From Alphaproteobacteria bacterium (GTDB lineage: Bacteria; Pseudomonadota; Alphaproteobacteria; Micropepsales; Micropepsaceae), in NCBI GenBank assembly GCA_947475445.1, contig CANJLC010000012.1, positions 1 to 59,790 on the forward strand: 59,790 nt of DNA. Direction: 5' to 3'. Made by a program: the position numbers and the translations under genes. Of this stretch, positions 46,208-55,789 are shown piece after piece. The notes under the pieces are model-generated. The model was given only the letters and a program-made list of their open reading frames with translations. It did not search any database and was not told the origin of the DNA. Every line of letters starts with the position of its first letter. The stretch's first letter is position 1.

Positions 46208-48895
46208 TCAAGGCTGACCCAGTGTTTTTGACCATGCTTCGCTATAGGACTTCAAGAGTTCGTCAAAATTAAGGGAGGTGTCCAGGGTCAAATCGATGGG
46301 CGTACCGGAGGTTAGCTTGATGGGTTTTTGCAGCACGGTGCCGTCAAGGAGGTCCCCCACCGCGATTTCCGCCTGTTGCGGCTGGGGCGGATCGCTATGG
46401 CCCTTGATATGGAAAAGCACCTGCAAACGGCCCCCGGGGACGGAATTGATGTCAGCCGACAGCGCATCAAAGGCCAGGTTTTCCAGCGCCTGATAGGCCA
46501 GGTCCTGCACCACATTGGGCGGCCCCGCGCCGCCTTCATTCCAGACCGAGCGGTTCAGGGAAATCCGGCCCGGCCCGTCCGCCGCAACGCGGCCGCTCAC
46601 AATCCGAAAGCCCTCCGGGCCGTAAGAGAAAGGCACGGTGCCGGTAATTTTGCCTTCCAGCTTGATCTTTTCGCCAAGGTTGGAGGCGGCGACCAGCGGC
46701 GCCAGCGAGATACTGCCCAGGCTGGCGGCGCCTTCCACCTTGCCGGGCGCAGCCAGGTTGATGGCGATGGTGCCCAGTTTGACCTTGCCGTCGGCGATGC
46801 TGGTGGTGAGGCTGTTCAGCTTGAGCGTGTTGCCGCCAAAGGAAAAATCCACCGCAATCCCGCTGAGGGGCAAGGTCCAGTCAATGCGCGATATTTCAAT
46901 ATGCTGGCCCGGCGCGGTGACCGGCGGCAGCAAGGAGCTGAGCGCAATTTTTGCATTCACCGCATGCGCCGTGCCCAGCGGCGTGAGGAAATCCAGCTTG
47001 TCCACCGCAAGATTGCCATGGCTTGTCAGTCCGTCATGCGACCAGGCGATGACGCCGTCAAAGCTGGCATTGCCATGCACCTGCGAGAGTTTGCCCAGCA
47101 ACGGCGACAGCATGTCAGGCTGCAGCTTGCCTTGCGCAAATTCCAGGTGCGGCGCGTCGATGGTCATCTGGCCTTCGCCGGTCGCCATCACATGGCTGAA
47201 GCCGGCCTTGCCAAGCGCCGTGCCGTTCTTGTCGGCCGCCGCGAATGTGCCGTGCCACACCCAATCCTTGAGCAGAACCTCGCCCGTGCCAGTCAGGGGT
47301 TCAAAACGGGGCGCGGGGGCGTGATCGCTCATGCGCGCAGCGGTAACGGTGACCTTGCCGCCCATTTGCGCGCCCGTGCCGGAAAACGCGATGCGGCCGG
47401 ACGCGCCCGAAAATTGCACATCGCCCAGCGGCACGACCATGGCGGCATTGCGGGCCTGGACCGAAAAGCGCCAGCCAGAGGCATCGGCGGTGAACGCCTT
47501 TTGCCCCGGCGCGGCGCAGATCGTGGCCTTGACGGTGCGGGCCAGGTTCAGGCCGCCGGGCAGAAATTGCTTCAAGGTTGCGGGGCTGCAGCCATTAAAT
47601 GCAAAACCAAACACACCCTGTTTCAGCGATGCGGTGCCGTTGGCGGACACATCGGCGCCGCGCATCATGTCAAAATCGAAGCGGGCGCGTGTGGCCAGCG
47701 ACAGGGTCAAGCCGCCACCCTGCAGGCGCAAATTTTTGGCGCGCAAGGAAATAGCGGGCAGGCTCGGCCCCGACAGCGCCGCATCGAATGCAGCTTCAAG
47801 GCCTGCTGGCGTGCTTTTGAGCGACAAGGATGCCAGGCGTACGCTGCCACCCCTGGCGCCGCTGATGATGGCCGGCGCTTTCAGCGCAAGTTCAAGCTGG
47901 CCGTCTTGGCGCGTGACGGCGGCGCTCAGGGTGATGTCCAGATGCTTGAGGTTGCCTTGCAGCGCCTGCGTCATGCGGCGGTCGCGCGTCAGGACGGGAA
48001 TTTTTGTCACATCAAATGCGAAATCGGCACCGGCCCGGGCAGTGATATCGGCTGTGACTGCGCCGGCGAATGTGCCGCGCAAGTCCTTCACCGCCAGGTC
48101 AACAGAAGGGTTGGTGGCCGTCACGCCACTTTGCAGCGACGCCATCTTGATCTGCGCCGTCACGCTGGGTGCAGCGAAGGTTTTGGCATTCAAATCCCAG
48201 CGCAAGCCGGGCGCGGCAAGCTGGGCCGTCACATCCGTCGCTTGCAGTCCGGCCCTGCTCACCGAGCCTTCAAAATGCGCCGTGGCGGCGTGGCCGGACG
48301 GTTTTTCCTCCAGCCGCAGGCCGGCGCCGGCGAGACGAATGGCCGTGCCCTGCCAGGACAGAATAGTGGGCCTTGCCGCGAGGTCGGCTGAAACCAGATC
48401 GCTGTGCTTGACCTTCACATCGCCGCCCAGCTCCAGCGGCCCGGCCGGCGTCGCCAGCAGGGCGCGCAGGTGAGAAAGCGAAACCACCAGGTCGGCGCTG
48501 ACATAAGGCGATTCCCCTTCGCTGGCGGGAAGCGAATCCAGCCAGGCCTGCAGGGAGCCCAGCGTGAGTTTTCCATCCGAGCCGATGCGCGCCCGGACGA
48601 CAGGGTTGACCAGACGCACTTCGACAATGCGGGGCGTGAACTGGAGGGGATCAAAATCCACTTCCACGGATTCGGCGGAAAAATCGGGCGCATCGGCGGG
48701 GCCCAATATGATGCGGCCCGTCACGCCCGAAAGGCCCAGGCGGCCAAAGCTGATGTCGGAAGCGATGTTATGATCACGGAAGTAGCGCTGCGCCACTTCG
48801 CCGGCCAGCCGCGCCCGCGCCAGCCACAGCGCCGCCAGGATCGCCACAAGGACGAGCGGAACGATCCAGAATGTGCGCTTCAGGCCATTCGACAT
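46208..48895 (-). CDS. ydbH: YdbH family AsmA-like intermembrane protein
   Basis: The product has 895 residues. One N-terminal membrane anchor (FWIVPLVLVAILAALWLA) precedes a long beta-rich periplasmic body built of repeating amphipathic strands. The C-terminal segment (LSADINSVPGGRLQVLFHIKG) is typical of YdbH. With TamB and YhdP it belongs to the AsmA-like proteins thought to move phospholipids to the outer membrane. The translation start is masked by a hairpin at 48897-48930. Confidence 0.88.
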   Translation of the reverse strand: MSNGLKRTFWIVPLVLVAILAALWLARARLAGEVAQRYFRDHNIASDISFGRLGLSGVTGRIILGPADAPDFSAESVEVDFDPLQFTPRIVEVRLVNPVVRARIGSDGKLTLGSLQAWLDSLPASEGESPYVSADLVVSLSHLRALLATPAGPLELGGDVKVKHSDLVSADLAARPTILSWQGTAIRLAGAGLRLEEKPSGHAATAHFEGSVSRAGLQATDVTAQLAAPGLRWDLNAKTFAAPSVTAQIKMASLQSGVTATNPSVDLAVKDLRGTFAGAVTADITARAGADFAFDVTKIPVLTRDRRMTQALQGNLKHLDITLSAAVTRQDGQLELALKAPAIISGARGGSVRLASLSLKSTPAGLEAAFDAALSGPSLPAISLRAKNLRLQGGGLTLSLATRARFDFDMMRGADVSANGTASLKQGVFGFAFNGCSPATLKQFLPGGLNLARTVKATICAAPGQKAFTADASGWRFSVQARNAAMVVPLGDVQFSGASGRIAFSGTGAQMGGKVTVTAARMSDHAPAPRFEPLTGTGEVLLKDWVWHGTFAAADKNGTALGKAGFSHVMATGEGQMTIDAPHLEFAQGKLQPDMLSPLLGKLSQVHGNASFDGVIAWSHDGLTSHGNLAVDKLDFLTPLGTAHAVNAKIALSSLLPPVTAPGQHIEISRIDWTLPLSGIAVDFSFGGNTLKLNSLTTSIADGKVKLGTIAINLAAPGKVEGAASLGSISLAPLVAASNLGEKIKLEGKITGTVPFSYGPEGFRIVSGRVAADGPGRISLNRSVWNEGGAGPPNVVQDLAYQALENLAFDALSADINSVPGGRLQVLFHIKGHSDPPQPQQAEIAVGDLLDGTVLQKPIKLTSGTPIDLTLDTSLNFDELLKSYSEAWSKTLGQP

Positions 48896-48896
48896 C

Positions 48897-48930
48897 GGGA
48901 TTTCCCTAGCATGAAGCCAGGGAAAATCCC
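48897..48930 (-). promoter_or_regulatory. Hairpin covering the ydbH ribosome site
   Basis: On the minus strand GGGATTTTCCCT pairs with AGGGAAATCCC (one bulged T) around an 11-base loop. The AGGGA ribosome site, 7 bases before ATG 48895, lies in the 3' arm. No T run follows, so it is not a classic terminator for the acylase gene. It may limit ydbH translation. Confidence 0.55.
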
Positions 48931-48955
48931 AGTTGGGCCGCGGGTTTAGCCCCGA

Positions 48956-51403
48956 TTATTGCGGCGTCAGCACGGAGGTCTTTTCGGCCACCGATTCGAT
49001 CTTGGAACGGCTGTAGAAGACGGGGAAATATTTGCCCCGCGCCCAGAGCTGGTAGAGATCGCGGTAATGGGGATCATCCACATTGCCGGACTGGCCCGGA
49101 TTGTTGAGGCCGACGGAATTTTCCCAATTCTCGGTGTCGAAGACATTCTTGAAGGAGCCGCCGCTGGTCTGGTTGTCGCTGCCGCCGGTGGCCGTGATGG
49201 TGTAACTGTCGCCGCCGCGCGCGATGGAGCCGACATCGAATCTGGCTTCCAGTTCGGGTGACAGCGCCTGCGACATGGGATGCAGGATCTTGGCATAGTG
49301 ATAGGCGCCAAGCGTCCATTTGCTGCTGTCGGCGCCAAAACGCTTTGTGAGATCGGCGATGCCTTCATCCAGGCTTTTGACCAACAGCGCGTTGCGGCCC
49401 GCCACCGGGTCTTCGCCGAAGCTTCCGTCCGGCGCGGTGAGGAAGGCCAGTACCCGCGTCATGGGCAAGGTGCCCACGGCATCGCGCGCCGCGGCCGGCA
49501 CCACAGCATTGCGCACATTGGAGAGGACATGGCGCTGGAACATTTCATAGATGCCAGCTTCCACCGAATCCTTGTCCATCCAGTAATTCCAGTGCAGCAG
49601 CTTTTCCGCCGCCGCGCGTGATGCTGCATTGGCGATGGGTATGTCGCGCAGCAAGGGCACGATGGTGCGGGCGGGAATGGAAAGTTCGTTGTTCTGCAGC
49701 TGCACCATGTCCGCGACGGTGAAACGGCGGCCAGAACTCAGCACTTCCGCCACACTCTGGCCGCGGAAAGGATCGGCCCAGGTGTAATGCAAAGCGCGCT
49801 TGTCGGGCCATGTGGTGTCGAGATTGCCGGTGGGGATCTGGTAATTGTTGGAAGTGTTGTAGAAGCCCTTGTCCGGATTTTTTATGTGCGGCAGGTCTTT
49901 CCCCGGCAGAAAACCGGCCCATTCGTAACGGCCGTCGCCCGGCACCGGCACTTCGCCGCTCCAGTTGGGCCGCAAGGGGGCAATGCCCACCGCCTGATAG
50001 CCGATATTGCCGGCGCGGTCGCCCCACACCATGTTTTCGGCAGGGATGTAGGTGTAGCTGCAGGCTTCGACAAATTCTTCCCAGCTTTTCGCCTGGTCCA
50101 TGCGCAGGCTGCCGAGATAGCCGCCGCCGCCGGCTTCGAGATAGGCGGCGCGCATGCCGTAAGCCTTGTGGTGCGCCTTGTCCTCGAAGATCACCGGGCC
50201 GTGACGGGTGTATTTCAGCTCCACCGTCTGCGCCGCCGCGCCCTTTACGGGAATCGAGGTGCGGATCACCTTCATGCTCTCCCAGCCATCCTTGTATTTG
50301 TATTGGTCGGAATTGGCGGGATTGGTGTCGTAGATATAAAGGTCTTCGACGGATGTGCCGAAGGTGGTGAGCTCCCAGGCGCCATATTCATTATGGCCGA
50401 TGGAGACGCCGGGGTTCATGGGCTCGCCGCCGCCGATCACATTCCAGCCCGGCGCCACCAGATGCACCCAATAGCGCAAGGAGGCGGCGGCCTGGGCGCG
50501 ATGGGGATCGCCCACCACCATGGGATAGCCGCCCATGGTCTTGGAGCCGGAGACCACCCAATTGTTGCTGCCGATATCCTGGCGGCGCTCGCTCAAATCC
50601 TGCGGCGACATCTGTTCCACGCCGCGATTGATCAGGGCCGCGGTCTTGGCATTGCGATAATTCGCCGGGATCTGATCAGGCGTGATGTTCAGCGGCGACA
50701 CGAAGTGCCGGTAATACTGCAAGATGTCCTTTGACAGCAGGGACTGGTCAATCGCCGGATCGATTTTCAGGTCGGGATTGGCGGGCTGGTAATATTGCAG
50801 GTCCTTGAATTTCTCCTCGCCCAGGGCGCGGATGGCCAGCGCATTGTTGAGCTGCGCACCCAGGCTGGCGGCGCGGTTGATATCCACGCGGGAAATCACA
50901 TCGGCGGGCGTCCATTTGACGGGCTTGAAACCCAGGATGCGGAATTCCTCGGTCAGCAGCGCCGGGTTTTTCACCGTGGCGTCGATATAGGCATTAATGC
51001 CATTGGCGAAGGACGCGATGATGTCTTTGCCGTGGGGGTGATAGACCGCGTAATCCTTGTCGAGATCGCCCCGATAGGCGAAGAGGCGATTGGTGATGTC
51101 GCGCTCCACTTCCTTGGGGCCCAGGATTTCGGCGACGGTGCCGGTGGCCTGGCGGCGCCACATCTCCATCTGGAAAAGCCGGTCGCGGGCAGCGTTGTAG
51201 CCTTGCGCGAAGAACAGGTCGTTCTCGTTCTTAGCATAGATGTGGGAGATGCCCCATTTGTCCTTGATGATCTCCACTGGCTCTTTCAGGCCCGGCGCGA
51301 CCAGGGTTTCGGTGGCGGGCTTGGTCTGGGCATTTGCCGCGAGCGGCGCTGTCAAAAAGAGACAGGCTGCAACCAGGCGGCAGGCATGGCGGATGGAATT
51401 CAT
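48956..51403 (-). CDS. Penicillin acylase family Ntn-hydrolase
   Basis: The product has 815 residues with a signal peptide (ACRLVAACLFLTAPLAANA). The alpha part has KWGISHIYAKNENDLFFAQGYNAARDRLFQMEMWRR. The mature beta chain would begin at Ser279 in GSNNWVVSG, the autocatalytic nucleophile, followed by GDPHRAQ and IGHNEYGAWELTTFG. Known members hydrolyse beta-lactam side chains, acyl-homoserine lactones or cyclic lipopeptides; the substrate here is unknown. ATG 51403 has GAGGGGAG at suitable distance, and ATG 51409 is also possible. The upstream DNA is an IS3 remnant that touches the start. Confidence 0.9.
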   Translation of the reverse strand: MNSIRHACRLVAACLFLTAPLAANAQTKPATETLVAPGLKEPVEIIKDKWGISHIYAKNENDLFFAQGYNAARDRLFQMEMWRRQATGTVAEILGPKEVERDITNRLFAYRGDLDKDYAVYHPHGKDIIASFANGINAYIDATVKNPALLTEEFRILGFKPVKWTPADVISRVDINRAASLGAQLNNALAIRALGEEKFKDLQYYQPANPDLKIDPAIDQSLLSKDILQYYRHFVSPLNITPDQIPANYRNAKTAALINRGVEQMSPQDLSERRQDIGSNNWVVSGSKTMGGYPMVVGDPHRAQAAASLRYWVHLVAPGWNVIGGGEPMNPGVSIGHNEYGAWELTTFGTSVEDLYIYDTNPANSDQYKYKDGWESMKVIRTSIPVKGAAAQTVELKYTRHGPVIFEDKAHHKAYGMRAAYLEAGGGGYLGSLRMDQAKSWEEFVEACSYTYIPAENMVWGDRAGNIGYQAVGIAPLRPNWSGEVPVPGDGRYEWAGFLPGKDLPHIKNPDKGFYNTSNNYQIPTGNLDTTWPDKRALHYTWADPFRGQSVAEVLSSGRRFTVADMVQLQNNELSIPARTIVPLLRDIPIANAASRAAAEKLLHWNYWMDKDSVEAGIYEMFQRHVLSNVRNAVVPAAARDAVGTLPMTRVLAFLTAPDGSFGEDPVAGRNALLVKSLDEGIADLTKRFGADSSKWTLGAYHYAKILHPMSQALSPELEARFDVGSIARGGDSYTITATGGSDNQTSGGSFKNVFDTENWENSVGLNNPGQSGNVDDPHYRDLYQLWARGKYFPVFYSRSKIESVAEKTSVLTPQ

Positions 51404-51405
51404 CG

Positions 51406-51471
51406 TCATCTCCCCTCAATTTGCCGCAGCAGCGTCACGATCTGCTCAGGGCTGAACCCCTTCTTCGGCAT
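51406..51471 (-). pseudogene. IS3 OrfA fragment (21 codons)
   Basis: ATG 51471 opens MPKKGFSPEQIV and then LLRQIEGR before a stop whose first bases lie within the acylase ATG at 51409 (ATGA). Compared with the left copy, the frame diverges after LRQIE. It is a truncated, probably inactive fragment, but its end could affect acylase translation. Confidence 0.6.
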
Positions 51472-51528
51472 ATCCAAGCAAGCCAGTCTCCATCAATTCG
51501 CCTGGTACAAAAAGAGCCAGACAGGTCA
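51414..51528 (-). mobile_element. Solo IS3 end (remnant) at the acylase 5' end
   Basis: This segment matches 1-148 from the TGACCTG terminus (51528) through the first 19 codons of OrfA, with scattered substitutions. It lacks the 8 bases GAAAGGAG that hold the transposase ribosome site; the loss falls between short CTTGG repeats. Similarity stops at 51414, a few bases before the acylase start. It is in the same orientation as the left copy. Confidence 0.7.
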
Positions 51529-51848
51529 GGTCCGGCCAGCGCAAAAGTGCGTGACAAATTATCATTTCTCTTGCGGCTATTGATGCAGCGCACAAAAGCG
51601 GCCGCCCATGTGAAGCGGGATCACAGTATTGGGAATCGCGGCTGTGTCCGAGCCACACAGAGCTGTCTGAACCTTGTGCAACGCAGCGCTTTTCACGCTG
51701 TCATAAAAACAATGCGCAACACCTGCCTCTTTGGCGTGTCCAATGGTCTGGGCAGATTATTCCCTTGAAACCAAGACGGGCTTGTCACCTGCAGTAATCG
51801 AGCGATAATGCGGAAAAACAATAAACAAATCAATTTGGCGGGGATCCC
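51529..51848. other. Gap between the IS remnant and the first NTT-family gene
   Basis: The 320 bases hold no convincing gene. The right end contains the promoter at 51782-51809. The remainder has no clear repeat, terminator or RNA signal that I can support. Confidence 0.6.
51782..51809 (+). promoter_or_regulatory. Promoter of the first NTT-dehydrogenase pair
   Basis: TTGTCA (51782-51787) and GATAAT (51804-51809) are 16 bases apart, each a 5-of-6 match, about 40 bases before the ATG at 51849. Confidence 0.65.
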
Positions 51849-53174
51849 ATGGGCAGTGCTGGTACGAGTGCGGTAGATCGTTTGCTGGGTAAACTGGTCG
51901 CGGTAAAGCCGGGTGAGTCCTCGGCACTTCTTTGGTCTTTTGCCTATTTCTTCGTGCTGCTCGCCGCCTATTACATCCTGCGCCCGGTGCGCGACACGAT
52001 GGGCATCGCCGGCGGCGTCAAAAATCTGCCCAACCTGTTCATCGTCACTTTCGTGGTCATGCTCATAGCGCAGCCGCTTTACGGCGCGCTGGTGGCCCGC
52101 TTCGCCCGCTCCAAATTCATTCCCATCGTCTATCACTTCTTCGTGATGAACCTGGCTGTTTTCTGGGCGCTGCTGCATTTCAACGTCAACCCGACCCTGG
52201 TGGCGCAGATCTTCTTTGTCTGGATCAGCGTCTTCAATCTCTTCGCGGTGGCGGTGTTCTGGTCCTTCATGGCCGACCTGTTCGAAAGCGAACAGTCCAA
52301 GCGCCTGTTCGGCTTCATCGCCGCTGGCGGCACCATCGGCGCCCTGCTCGGCCCGGTGATGGCGATCTCGCTGGCCGATACGCTGGGCCCGGCTAACCTT
52401 CTGATCCTTTCCGCGCTGCTGCTGGAAGTGGCCGTGTGGTGCACCAAGCGCCTGGAACGCGCCGTCGCCGTCCTGGCGCCCAAGGAACCGCGCAAGGAAA
52501 TGGTGCACAATCCGGCCAAGGAACAGAAGCAGGCGGTGGGCGGCGGCTGGCTGGAAGGCATCGCCGCCATCTTCAAGTCGCCCTATCTGGCCGGCAACGC
52601 CCTCTGGATGGTGCTGCTCTCCTTCACCGGCACGGTGGTCTACCTGCTGCAGGCCAATCTTGTCTCCGCGTCCGGCGCTGACGCCGCGTCGCAGATCAAG
52701 ATTTTCGCCTCCATCGACCTGGCCGCGGGCATCATCACCCTGTTCGTGCAGTGGCTGCTGACCGGCCGCATCATGACCAAGCTGGGTACCGCCTTCGCGC
52801 TGGCCGTGCAGCCGGTGATTTTCGTGCTGGGCTTTGCCCTGCTGACGGTTTCGCCGGCGCTGCTGTTCGTGCTGGGCTTCCAGTCGCTGCAACGCGCGGG
52901 CGGCTTCGCCATCTCCAACCCGGCGCGCCAGGTGCTGTTCACGGTTGTCTCACGCGATGACAAGTACAAGGCCAAGAATGTCATCGACGCGGTGGTGTTC
53001 CGTGGTTCGGATGCCGCCTCCAGCGCAATCTTCGCGGCCATGTCGGCCTCGATCCCGGTGATCGCCGGCATCGGCGCAGCGCTGTCGGTGGGCTGGGTCG
53101 CCCTGTCCTGGGCCCTGGGCAAGACCGAGGAACGCAAAGCCAAGGAAATGCAGAAGGCCGCAGCCGCGGGCTGA
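51849..53174 (+). CDS. NTT/TLC-family (ATP/ADP translocase-like) transporter, copy A
   Basis: The product has 441 residues with about twelve membrane helices. AAYYILRPVRDTMG parallels the LRxIKD segment of nucleotide translocases. FWSFMADLFESEQSKRLFGFIAAGGTIGALLGP, WLEGIAAIFKSPYLAGNAL and VLFTVVSRDDKYKAKNVIDAVVFRGSDA parallel further TLC segments in the same order. Such carriers exchange ATP/ADP, other nucleotides or NAD; general databases often label them MFS. The family call rests on remembered motif order, not an alignment. It is 54 bases upstream of a secreted dehydrogenase. Confidence 0.75.
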   Translation: MGSAGTSAVDRLLGKLVAVKPGESSALLWSFAYFFVLLAAYYILRPVRDTMGIAGGVKNLPNLFIVTFVVMLIAQPLYGALVARFARSKFIPIVYHFFVMNLAVFWALLHFNVNPTLVAQIFFVWISVFNLFAVAVFWSFMADLFESEQSKRLFGFIAAGGTIGALLGPVMAISLADTLGPANLLILSALLLEVAVWCTKRLERAVAVLAPKEPRKEMVHNPAKEQKQAVGGGWLEGIAAIFKSPYLAGNALWMVLLSFTGTVVYLLQANLVSASGADAASQIKIFASIDLAAGIITLFVQWLLTGRIMTKLGTAFALAVQPVIFVLGFALLTVSPALLFVLGFQSLQRAGGFAISNPARQVLFTVVSRDDKYKAKNVIDAVVFRGSDAASSAIFAAMSASIPVIAGIGAALSVGWVALSWALGKTEERKAKEMQKAAAAG

Positions 53175-53228
53175 GGCTTCCACGCGCTGGTTCGTCATCA
53201 TCGCCCGTCTTGCAGGGAGGAAATGCGC

Positions 53229-54416
53229 ATGCGGTATTCCGTGAAAGCCATCATGCTGGCCACCGGCATGCTGGGCCTGCTTGCGGGCGGCGACGCCCTG
53301 GCCCAGGGCCGTGCCGGGCCGCCTGTCAGCACACCCTTGCCCGAAACCGACATGCCCACACTGATCCGCACCCTGGGCATTCCCGAAAGCGCCCAGCCGG
53401 TGCGCGAATTCCTCAAGACCTGGCACAAGCCCAAAAAGATCGTGGTCTTTCCCGACAACAACACCAATCGCATGGCCTGGCTGCGCGAAGTGGTGCCGGC
53501 GGATGTCCAGCTGATCGAAGCCAAGACGCCCGAAGAAGGCATGAAGCTGCTGAAAGACGCAGACGCCCAGCTTGGCAATATCTGCAACAAGCCCTTCGTC
53601 AACGCCACCGGCCCCAATTTCGAATGGGTGCAGGACAATCACACCGGCGTGGATTCCTGTTTCACCGGCGCTGACGTTCCCGCCAAGATCAGGCCGGGCG
53701 GCGGCGTGGTGGTGACCAATATCCAGCGCGTCATCTCCGGCGCGGTGGGCTATCATTCCTTCGCCTTGATGGTGGCCCTGTCGCGCGGGCTGGAAGTCTA
53801 TGCCCGCAACGACCCGACCGGCACGTTCCCGCCCATTGACCGGGGCCAGCTCTGGTCCATGCAGGGCCGCACGCTGCTGGTGGCCGGCCTGGGCGGCATC
53901 GGCTCGACCCATGCCCGCCTGGCCCATGCCCTGGGCATGAAGGTGATCGCCACCAACGCCACCATCCCCGCCACCATTCCCGATTATGTCGATCATGTCG
54001 GCCTGCCGGGCGAATTGCTGGACCTGGCGCCCCAAGCCGATGTGGTGGCTTCGGGCCTGCCGCTGACGCCGGAAACCACGGGCATCTTCAATGCCGCCTT
54101 CTTCGCCAAGATGAAGAAAGGCGCCATGTTCATCAATGTCACGCGCGGCGAACAGCAGGTCGAAGCCGATCTGGTGGCCGCGCTGCAGTCGGGCCAGGTC
54201 GGCGCCGTCGGGCTGGATGATTTTAACCGGCGGCCGGACAATCCCCTTCTCACATTGCCGCATGTGCTGCTGACGCCGCATATTTCAGCCCAGGCGGTGG
54301 ATACCGACTTCAATCTGGGCGGCCAGGTGACCTGGGATCTGGCGCGCGAAAACCTCAAGCGCTTCGTCAATGGCGACAAGCTCTTGTCGGTGATCGATCC
54401 GGCGCGCGGTTACTGA
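53229..54416 (+). CDS. Exported D-2-hydroxyacid dehydrogenase-like protein, copy A
   Basis: The product has 395 residues. A Sec-type signal peptide (VKAIMLATGMLGLLAGGDALA-Q) precedes the D-isomer 2-hydroxyacid dehydrogenase fold. The dinucleotide loop GLGGIG lies at 220-225, the substrate Arg306 is in FINVTRGE, and the catalytic His351 is in TPHIS. The usual Glu of the LDVxxxEP segment is replaced (LDDFNRRP), and the acidic residue after beta-B is missing (IATNA). ATG 53229 has GGAGG at 8-base spacing. It converges on NTT copy B with an 18-base gap. NAD binding is likely from the loop, but activity is unproven. Confidence 0.85.
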   Translation: MRYSVKAIMLATGMLGLLAGGDALAQGRAGPPVSTPLPETDMPTLIRTLGIPESAQPVREFLKTWHKPKKIVVFPDNNTNRMAWLREVVPADVQLIEAKTPEEGMKLLKDADAQLGNICNKPFVNATGPNFEWVQDNHTGVDSCFTGADVPAKIRPGGGVVVTNIQRVISGAVGYHSFALMVALSRGLEVYARNDPTGTFPPIDRGQLWSMQGRTLLVAGLGGIGSTHARLAHALGMKVIATNATIPATIPDYVDHVGLPGELLDLAPQADVVASGLPLTPETTGIFNAAFFAKMKKGAMFINVTRGEQQVEADLVAALQSGQVGAVGLDDFNRRPDNPLLTLPHVLLTPHISAQAVDTDFNLGGQVTWDLARENLKRFVNGDKLLSVIDPARGY

Positions 54417-54433
54417 GCTTTTTGAACGGACGT

Positions 54434-55789
54434 TTAAGGCAACGCCGCCAGGGCCGTACGATCAGCGGGCGGTGTTTCCACCTGACCCGCCTTGCTCATT
54501 TCCCTGGCCCTGCGCTCCTCGGACCTGCCCAGGCCAAGGGACAGCGCCACCCAGCCCACCGACAGGACCATGCCAATGGCAGCCACCGCTTCGATGCTGT
54601 GGCCCAGCAGGCGCAAACCCGCGAAGATGCCGCTGGAGGCCGCATCCGACGCGCGGAACACCACCACATCGATCACGCTCTTGGCCTTGTACTTGTCCTC
54701 GCGCGACACCACGGTGAACAGCACCTGGCGCGCCGGATTGGAGATGGAAAATCCCGCCGCGCTCTGGAAGGACTGGAAGGCCAGCACCACCATCATCATC
54801 GGCGAAACCGCCAGAACGGCAAAGCCCAGCACGAAGATCAGCGGCTGAAAGGCCAACGCCACGGCGGTGCCGAATTTGCCCATGAAGCGGCCGGTGATGA
54901 TCCATTGCACGAACAGGGTGATGATCCCCACCGAAAGATCGATGGTGGCGAAGATGCGGATCTGGGCCGCGGCATCGAGGCCGGAGGCCGCCACCAGATT
55001 GGCCTGTTCCAGGTAGACCATGGTGCTGGCGAAGGACAAAAACACCATCCAAAGGGCATTGCCGGTCAGATAGCGGGATTTGAGAATGGAGATGAAGCCG
55101 TCATGCCAGGTGCCGCCCATGCTCTGGGTGCGTTCGGGCACCTCAAAGTCATGGCCGGGCGCCAGCTTTTTGACGGCGCGTTCCAGCCGGTAGATGCACA
55201 ACACCGCAAATTCCAGCAACAGCGCCGCGATGATCAGGAGATTGGCGGGGCCCAGGGGCTCGGCCAGCCAGATGGTGCCCAAGGGGCTGACCAGCGAACC
55301 GGCGGTGCCGGCGGCGGCGATGAAGCCGAACAGGCGCTTGAAGGGCTCGCGGGCAAACAGGTCGGTCATGAAAGACCAGAACACCGCCACCGCGAACAGG
55401 CTGAAGACGCTGATCCAGACAAAGAAGATCTGGGCCACCAGCCGCACGGCGATGTTGTAATGGAGCAGTACCCAGAACATCGCCAGGTTGGCGACGAAGA
55501 AGTGATAGACGATGGGAATGAATTTGGCGCGCGGAACACGCGCCACCAGCGCGCCATAGACCAGCTGGGACACCAGCATCACCGCGAAGGTGACGGAAAA
55601 CAGATAGGGCAGATTGTTGATGCCGCCGGCGATGCCCATCTGATCGCGCAGCGGACGCAGCATGTAATAGGCCGCCAGCAGCAGGAAGAAATAGGCGCTG
55701 GACCAGAACAGCGCCCCAGTCTCAGAAGGACGAACGGCAACCTGCTTCGCCAATATGCGCGCGCGTAGGCCGGGTTTTCCCGCTTCCAC
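54434..55789 (-). CDS. NTT/TLC-family transporter, copy B
   Basis: The product has 451 residues from GTG 55789 (AGGGGG upstream). It is clearly paralogous to copy A throughout: YYMLRPLRDQMG, FWSFMTDLFAREPFKRLFGFIAAAGTAGSL, ILKSRYLTGNALWMV, VLFTVVSREDKYKAKSVIDVVVFRASDA. About twelve helices are predicted, with a charged C-terminal tail. It is transcribed toward copy A and lies 359 bases downstream of dehydrogenase copy B. The intervening terminator implies its own promoter. Confidence 0.75.
   Translation of the reverse strand: MEAGKPGLRARILAKQVAVRPSETGALFWSSAYFFLLLAAYYMLRPLRDQMGIAGGINNLPYLFSVTFAVMLVSQLVYGALVARVPRAKFIPIVYHFFVANLAMFWVLLHYNIAVRLVAQIFFVWISVFSLFAVAVFWSFMTDLFAREPFKRLFGFIAAAGTAGSLVSPLGTIWLAEPLGPANLLIIAALLLEFAVLCIYRLERAVKKLAPGHDFEVPERTQSMGGTWHDGFISILKSRYLTGNALWMVFLSFASTMVYLEQANLVAASGLDAAAQIRIFATIDLSVGIITLFVQWIITGRFMGKFGTAVALAFQPLIFVLGFAVLAVSPMMMVVLAFQSFQSAAGFSISNPARQVLFTVVSREDKYKAKSVIDVVVFRASDAASSGIFAGLRLLGHSIEAVAAIGMVLSVGWVALSLGLGRSEERRAREMSKAGQVETPPADRTALAALP

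Noticed and set aside
46328..48391. A 687-codon open frame on the plus strand
   Set aside because: It lies entirely antisense to ydbH and has the low-complexity Arg/Gln/His composition of a GC-rich shadow frame.
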